The notes under the pieces were generated by a model. It saw only the letters and a list, made by a program, of their open reading frames with translations. It ran no database searches and was not told the origin of the DNA. This document shows, piece after piece, positions 5,266-9,203 of a stretch of 9,203 bases of DNA (within the stretch, counting starts at the first letter, position 1; every line of letters begins with the position of its first letter). This DNA is from Leucobacter sp. (lineage in GTDB: Bacteria > Actinomycetota > Actinomycetes > Actinomycetales > Microbacteriaceae): contig JAPSIU010000094.1 of assembly GCA_031178565.1 (NCBI GenBank), forward strand, positions 1-9,203. Direction: 5' to 3'. The translations under genes and the position numbers were made by a program.

Positions 5266-6069
5266 ATGATCTTGGTCACCGGAGCCCACGGACAGCTCGC
5301 CTCACTCGCCCTGCATGAGCTGCACAGCCGAGGGGCCGCCGCGACGGGCGGCACCCGGAAGCCCGGCAGGAACGAGCGTCGCGTCGACTTCGATGACCCG
5401 GCATCGCTCGACTTCACCGGCATCGACGCACTCGTACTCACCTCCGCAGGTTATGCAGAGGACGACCAGGTCATCGCTCGTCACGCGGCCGCCATCGATG
5501 CCGCCGTCCGAGATGGCGTGAGCCGCATCATCTACACCAGCTTGGTCGGCGCGGGCGACCACCTCGGTTTCGCGCTGGCGCATCGTGCGACCGAACGACT
5601 GATCCGCGAGAGCGGGCTGGACTGGACGATCCTCAGAAACGGCCTGTACGCGGAGCTCTTCGGAGGACTCATGAGCTGGAACGACGGAGCGCTCGAGACA
5701 CCGTTCGGAGCGGGAAGACTCGCGGCCGTGGCACGCGGAGACCTGGCGGCCGCTGCAGCGATCGTCGCGAGCGAACCAGCCGCCCACACCGGGAAGACGT
5801 ACGAGCTGACCGGGCCGGCGATCAGCGCTGAGGACGTGGCGGAACGGCTCGGCGCGGCGATCCGGATGATCTCGCTCCGCGAGTACCGGGCGCGTCTCCT
5901 CGCGAACCCCGGCCTGCTTCCGTTCCAGCCTCCGATGCTCGCCTCGATCGCGACCAGCATCCGTCACGACTTCCTCGGCGACACCAGTCGCGATCTCGTC
6001 CAGCTCCTGGGACGCGAGCCGGCCGACGCGATCGCGGTCGCCGCGAACGCCACGGAGAGCATGCGCTGA
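5266..6069 (+). CDS. QorB/NmrA-like NAD(P)-binding oxidoreductase (probable quinone reductase)
   Basis: A 267-residue atypical short-chain dehydrogenase. The N-terminus MILVTGAHGQLA carries a GxxGxxA Rossmann motif (G6, G9, A12). It is followed by IIYTSL (88-93), WTILRNGLYAE (120-130) and the C-terminal block DTSRDLVQLLGREP (239-252). These blocks and their order match E. coli QorB (YtfG), an NADPH:quinone oxidoreductase that has YTSL, LRNGWYSE and DSxxLxxLxGRP. It lacks the Tyr-x-x-x-Lys pair of classical SDRs, as expected for this NmrA-type group. ATG 5266 is chosen because TAAGGAG lies 10 bases upstream; an in-frame GTG-type start at 5194 would run through the operator. It is probably repressed by the divergent HxlR protein and used to detoxify quinones or similar electrophiles. 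Other NmrA-like roles, such as a redox sensor, remain possible. Confidence 0.88.
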   Translation: MILVTGAHGQLASLALHELHSRGAAATGGTRKPGRNERRVDFDDPASLDFTGIDALVLTSAGYAEDDQVIARHAAAIDAAVRDGVSRIIYTSLVGAGDHLGFALAHRATERLIRESGLDWTILRNGLYAELFGGLMSWNDGALETPFGAGRLAAVARGDLAAAAAIVASEPAAHTGKTYELTGPAISAEDVAERLGAAIRMISLREYRARLLANPGLLPFQPPMLASIATSIRHDFLGDTSRDLVQLLGREPADAIAVAANATESMR

Positions 6070-6121
6070 TCCTCGTCGCGATCTTCGCATTCCCCTGAGC
6101 ATCCGCACTTCGTCGCGGTCG

Positions 6122-6501
6122 TCGCTCGGCATCCAGCTCACGCTGCGGAGGCCCGGGCAGGGCGTCACGATCACTCTCGCAGGCCGCGCGGGTCATGCGC
6201 GGGAAACTCGTGGGAGCCCTTCGGATCGACTGCTATCTCACGGTCTCGCCCTGGCTGCTCCCTCGGATCGGTCAGCATTTCGCCCACCATGAGCCGGTCG
6301 TGCAGCTGACTTCATCGAGGGCGGGTCGGCCGACCTGCAGGACCAGGCGAGCAAGGAGAGGCTCGACACCGCGCTCGTCTACGAGGCGCATCTGCGCGAC
6401 CGCTTCGAGGGGCAGACGTTCACTCGCATGCGCCTTCAGGTCGCCTTCTCTCCGAGACATCCGCTCGCGCACCAGGAACGGGTCTGGACGAGCTGATCGG
6501 C
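6122..6501 (+). pseudogene. LysR-family regulator, multiply disrupted
   Basis: Pieces of one LysR-type regulator appear in order in different frames. Frame 6122 onward reads SLGIQLTLRRPGQGVTITLA, the end of the HTH domain and start of the linker. Frame 6195 onward reads LVGALRIDCYLTVSPWLLP and further to PVVQLT, the first strand and helix of the substrate-binding domain. After a missing base near 6310 it continues FIEGGSADLQDQ to FSPRHPLAHQERV, ending at TGA 6494-6496. A further missing base near 6484 restores LDELIG. The first half of the HTH, part of the linker helix and the C-terminal hundred or so residues are missing, so it cannot work as a regulator. It once may have controlled a neighbouring operon. 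Its remains run to within 36 bp of the convergent VOC gene stop. Confidence 0.72.
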
Positions 6502-6537
6502 TACTGCCAGGCGGAGTTCGGCGGGACGGGGCCCCCG

Positions 6538-7071
6538 CTACCCTTCCAACGGCACCTCGAATGTGAAGTGCGGCTCGTACCGACGTGCGGGCGGCACGAT
6601 GAACTGCAGATACACCCCGAACTCGGCGATGGCGTCGAAGTAGGCGTACTCCCCGTCGCCGTCCACGCCGTGACCAGCCCCCGACATCGCCTCCGCGATA
6701 CCCAGTCGCCGCATGCGCTCCCTGACCGGGACGAGGCTCGGCACCACCCACCCCAGGTGATGCAGGCCAGGTCCCCGGGCCTCGAGGAAATCGGAGAAGA
6801 CACTGCGGCCCCCGGTGGGCTGGTCGAACTCGACGGCGGGCCCGAAGGAGGCGGGCACCACCGTCGTGCAGCCGTAGGATGCGGGCTTTTCGAGGTATCG
6901 CTGACATGGCACGAAACCGGCATCGTAGTTCCAGCCGTTCCAGTGCTCCACGCCGAACGCCCTGCCGTAGCTCGACACGGCAGCGGGCCAGTCGTCCGTC
7001 ACGAAGGCCGCTTTATCGGGCGGCCGCGAGACGATCTCGCATGGCACGATCGAAGCTCCGTACCCGGTCAT
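6538..7071 (-). CDS. VOC-superfamily (glyoxalase/dioxygenase fold) protein
   Basis: A 177-residue protein with two beta-alpha-beta-beta-beta modules of the vicinal-oxygen-chelate fold: AAFVTDDWPAAVSSYGRAFG (21-40) in the first, GPGLHHLGWVVPSLVPV (100-116) and AEFGVYLQFIVPP (149-161) in the second. The HH at 104-105 fits a metal ligand. The final strand has Gln156 where metal-dependent members normally carry Glu (GVYLE), and the first module shows no His at the usual ligand position, so the metal site may be altered or absent. The second half resembles methylmalonyl-CoA-epimerase-like VOC proteins. ATG 7071 has a strong GGAGGTGA ribosome site about 7 bases upstream and lies 23 bp after the ATPase stop, so it is the last gene of the ABC operon in this window. 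It may modify or bind the transported compound; its chemistry is unknown. Confidence 0.8.
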   Translation of the reverse strand: MTGYGASIVPCEIVSRPPDKAAFVTDDWPAAVSSYGRAFGVEHWNGWNYDAGFVPCQRYLEKPASYGCTTVVPASFGPAVEFDQPTGGRSVFSDFLEARGPGLHHLGWVVPSLVPVRERMRRLGIAEAMSGAGHGVDGDGEYAYFDAIAEFGVYLQFIVPPARRYEPHFTFEVPLEG

Positions 7072-7094
7072 GCACGCTCACCTCCGCGCACGGT

Positions 7095-8249
7095 CTACAC
7101 CACGGATGCGAGAGCGGGATCGAAGCCGAGGCGTACGCGGTCGCCCCGCGCGACACCCATCGCGGACTCCCGCGGGACGCGGGCCAGCACGGGTTCGGGC
7201 CATCCCGGATGCTCGGTCTCCAGCGAGACCTCGATGAGATCGCCGAGGAAGAAGGTGTCGCCGACCGTGCCCTGAAACGACAGCATGCCGGGCTCGGGAT
7301 CGCTCTGCAGTCGCAGGACCTCCGGGCGCACCGCGATCCTCACACTGCTCTCGAAATCGCCAGCATCCGCATCGCGTGCGCTCCCTCGCTCCAAGGTGTG
7401 CACCATCCCTCCGTCCGCCTCGACGGAGATCGAATCCGGCCCCGAGGAGACGACCCGGAACGCGCTCGACTCGGCGCCGACCGGCAGGATGTTGGCGTTG
7501 GAGATGAAACGGGCGACGAACTCGTTCGACGGATGCAGGTAGAGGTTCGCCACCGTGTCGCAGGCGCGGACCCTCCCTTCATCCATAAGAGCGATGCGAT
7601 CCGAAAGGATCAGCGCTTCCTCCTTGTCGTGGGTCACGTAGATGATCGTCGTCGAGAACTCCCGGTGCACTCGACGGATCTCGGCCAGGAGACTCTCCTT
7701 GAGTCTCCTGTCGAGTGCTCCGAGCGGCTCGTCCATCAACAACACGCGGGGTTTATAGGAGAGCGCGCGGGCGATCGCCACCCGTTGCTGCTGTCCCCCG
7801 GAGAGCTCCTCGGGGTAGCGATCGGCGAGGCCGTCGAGCTTCATCCGCTCGACCATCTCGGCCACGCGCTCGCGCACCGAAGCGCCGCTCATGCCCCGGC
7901 GCCGCAGGCCGTAGGCGATATTCTTGCTCACCGTCATGTGCGGGAACAGGGCATAGTTCTGGAACACCATGCCGATATCCCGCTCGGCGGGGCTGGAACC
8001 CGTGACCTCCTGCCCGTGGAGCCATACGCCGCCACCCGTCGGCGTGTCAAAGCCGGCGATGAGCCTCAGGAGCGTGCTCTTCCCGGAGCCGCTCGCCCCC
8101 AGCAGGCTGACCAGCTCGCCCTGGCCGACGGTCAGATCCACGCTGTCAAGGGCGACCACACTGCCGTAGCTCCGAGTCAAGCCACGGGCTTCGATCGCAG
8201 GGGTGTCGGGAAACGCCGGGACGGTGCCCGACTGCGCGGTGCTCATCAT
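7095..8249 (-). CDS. ABC importer ATPase, PotA type (spermidine/putrescine-, iron- or phosphonate-like)
   Basis: A 384-residue ATP-binding subunit that powers a binding-protein-dependent importer at the inner face of the membrane. All nucleotide-site motifs are present: Walker A GASGSGKST (51-59), Q-loop Q97, signature LSGGQ (149-153), Walker B VLLMDE (169-174), D-loop GALD (177-180) and switch H207. After about residue 245 a C-terminal TOBE_2-like domain follows (ANILPVG, then VRIAVRPEVLRL), typical of PotA/FbpC-type ATPases. Two Met codons stand together at the start, 8249 and 8246. The first immediately follows the stop of the permease gene (TGAATG), implying translational coupling. The group transports polyamines, ferric iron, thiamine or aminoethylphosphonate, and sequence alone does not say which here. 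Confidence 0.95.
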   Translation of the reverse strand: MMSTAQSGTVPAFPDTPAIEARGLTRSYGSVVALDSVDLTVGQGELVSLLGASGSGKSTLLRLIAGFDTPTGGGVWLHGQEVTGSSPAERDIGMVFQNYALFPHMTVSKNIAYGLRRRGMSGASVRERVAEMVERMKLDGLADRYPEELSGGQQQRVAIARALSYKPRVLLMDEPLGALDRRLKESLLAEIRRVHREFSTTIIYVTHDKEEALILSDRIALMDEGRVRACDTVANLYLHPSNEFVARFISNANILPVGAESSAFRVVSSGPDSISVEADGGMVHTLERGSARDADAGDFESSVRIAVRPEVLRLQSDPEPGMLSFQGTVGDTFFLGDLIEVSLETEHPGWPEPVLARVPRESAMGVARGDRVRLGFDPALASVV

Positions 8250-9056
8250 TCACTTGCTCTCTTTCGCACGGGTCATGGCCAGAGGGATCGCAATCGCAAA
8301 GCTCACGACGATTGTGATAATCGAGGCGATTGCCGGGACCACCGGTTCGCTGCCCCACTGCAGCGAATCGAGGATCCGCTTGGGCAGGGTGAGCTGCGAG
8401 GATCCGCCGACGAAGGACACGACGACGGCCTCCTCGAAGCTCGCCAGGAACGCCATTGCGGTGCCAGCAAGAAAGCTGGGAGCGGCGATCCGCACGCTCA
8501 TGTCGAACCAAGCCCGCGCACGGCTCGCTCCGAGCGTGATCGCGACCAGCTCGTACTCGATCGGCAGTGCGCGTAGCCGGATCCCGCCCACAATCATTAC
8601 GAACGGGATCGCGAGCATCGTGTGGGTCAGCGCCAACCCCCAGAACGAGCCGACCCAACCGAACTGCAGGAAGACACCGTACACCGCCACCGCATACGCG
8701 GTGACCGGAATGATGAGACTGCCGACGCTGATGTTCTCGAGCCAGGATCGCAACGGCAGTCCCGAGCGCAGGATTGCCTGCAGTGCCGCGAGCGACACCA
8801 CGAGCGCCAGAAGCGATGCGACGAGGCCGAGCTGCACGGAGAGCCCCAGGCTCGCGAGCCACTTCTCCGATTGAAAGAGCTTGACGTACCGATCGACGCC
8901 CCAGGAAGTAGGAGGAAAGCGCATCGATGTATCGCCTGAGAACGACATGACGATGGTGAGAACGACGGGCGCGAGCAACGCAATAGCGGTCATGGCGGTG
9001 AGCAGGCCGCCGAGCGCGATCACGACTCGGCTCACGATGCGGGCCCTCGGTTTCAT
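8250..9056 (-). CDS. ABC transporter permease, PotC type
   Basis: A 268-residue inner-membrane subunit with about six hydrophobic segments. The cytoplasmic EAA loop reads ELVAITLGASRARAWFDMSV (169-188), followed by RIAAP; this coupling helix contacts the ATPase. The early MSFSGDTSMRFPPTSWGVDR segment is the loop after TM1 typical of PotC/PotI/FbpB-second-half permeases (usual form SFnxsxxxxFPPxxxSLxxY). The ATG at 9056 overlaps the stop of the upstream permease (ATGA), and its stop directly abuts the ATPase start, so the genes form one tightly coupled operon. Full length. Confidence 0.93.
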   Translation of the reverse strand: MKPRARIVSRVVIALGGLLTAMTAIALLAPVVLTIVMSFSGDTSMRFPPTSWGVDRYVKLFQSEKWLASLGLSVQLGLVASLLALVVSLAALQAILRSGLPLRSWLENISVGSLIIPVTAYAVAVYGVFLQFGWVGSFWGLALTHTMLAIPFVMIVGGIRLRALPIEYELVAITLGASRARAWFDMSVRIAAPSFLAGTAMAFLASFEEAVVVSFVGGSSQLTLPKRILDSLQWGSEPVVPAIASIITIVVSFAIAIPLAMTRAKESK

Positions 9057-9203
9057 CGCAGCGCCCCCTTGAACGTACGTCCGCCGACCATGAGCAGCGC
9101 CGAACCGACCACGACGACCGCCACCACGAGCAGCACGGCCGCCGAAGCTGCGGCGGCGGGGAAGTCATAGCGTGCATTGATCTGCTGCGAGATGTAGGTG
9201 GCG
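9053..9203 (-). CDS. ABC transporter permease, PotB type, C-terminal part
   Basis: The last 49 residues run in from the right edge in the frame 9202-9053, ending at TGA. They begin ATYISQQINARYDFPAA and continue into one long hydrophobic helix, then GGRTFKGALR. The phrase xYIxxQxxxxxDFPxAAAxS is the usual end of PotB/PotH-type permeases before their last membrane segment. The stop overlaps the start of the next permease by 4 bp. The substrate-binding protein should lie further upstream, beyond the window. Confidence 0.88.
   Translation of the reverse strand, partial: ATYISQQINARYDFPAAAASAAVLLVVAVVVVGSALLMVGGRTFKGALR

Noticed and set aside
6879..8576. 565-codon plus-strand open frame
   Set aside because: It lies antisense to the VOC gene, the ATPase and part of the permease, whose motifs are complete. 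Its composition (His, Arg, Asp, Gln rich) is typical of an antisense shadow in GC-rich DNA.
8146..9177. 343-codon minus-strand open frame overlapping the permease genes
   Set aside because: It is the same strand but a different frame from two clear permeases with an EAA loop, has no hydrophobic pattern, and is Arg-rich. It is a shadow.
1..9203. CRISPR arrays, tRNA or rRNA genes, complete insertion sequences
   Set aside because: No regularly spaced repeats, cloverleaf-like sequence, rRNA sequence or transposase gene with terminal inverted repeats was seen on either strand.

Overview
This window looks like chromosomal DNA from a high-GC actinobacterium. The GC-rich coding, frequent GTG starts, tight ATGA overlaps and protein styles would suit a Microbacteriaceae-type organism such as Microbacterium or Leucobacter. 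That assignment is inferred from sequence style and was not confirmed by any search.

Layout, left to right. (1) Positions 3-401 hold the tail of a COG4339-type HD phosphohydrolase. (2) Positions 436-951 hold the C-terminal half of an MHS/ProP-type MFS transporter on the minus strand, cut off abruptly. (3) Positions 951-1600 are a gene graveyard. It contains the end of an AbiEi-like antitoxin joined by an ATGA overlap to the first 69 residues of an AbiEii-like nucleotidyltransferase toxin, a decayed signal-peptide-like piece, and the C-terminal helix-turn-helix of a serine recombinase. (4) Positions 1601-2927 hold an apparently intact divergent pair, a type I methionine aminopeptidase (map) and a small XRE repressor. 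A 24-bp palindrome lies between their starts, and an imperfect 43-bp direct repeat brackets the whole unit. (5) Positions 3035-4726 hold a 5'-truncated MFS transporter translationally coupled to a CPBP-family membrane protein. The latter carries two single-base frameshifts and lacks the usual second-motif histidine. (6) Positions 4757-6069 hold a divergent HxlR regulator and a QorB/NmrA-like NAD(P)-binding oxidoreductase with a clear operator-like palindrome. This looks like a thiol- or quinone-stress switch. (7) Positions 6122-6501 hold a shattered LysR regulator. (8) Positions 6538-9203 hold a minus-strand operon of two PotB/PotC-type permeases, a PotA-type ATPase and a VOC-fold protein. It runs in from beyond the right edge.

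Functionally there are three live units: map/xre, HxlR/QorB, and the ABC importer with its VOC partner. The stretch from about 945 to 3035 looks like a repeatedly used insertion site, with transporter fragments on both sides and mobile-element and toxin-antitoxin debris within. The best candidate for something undescribed is the repeat-bracketed map-xre cassette, a spare methionine aminopeptidase under its own local repressor. Several genes outside it (CPBP, LysR) carry single-base deletions outside long homopolymers, so either local gene decay or sequence error must be considered.
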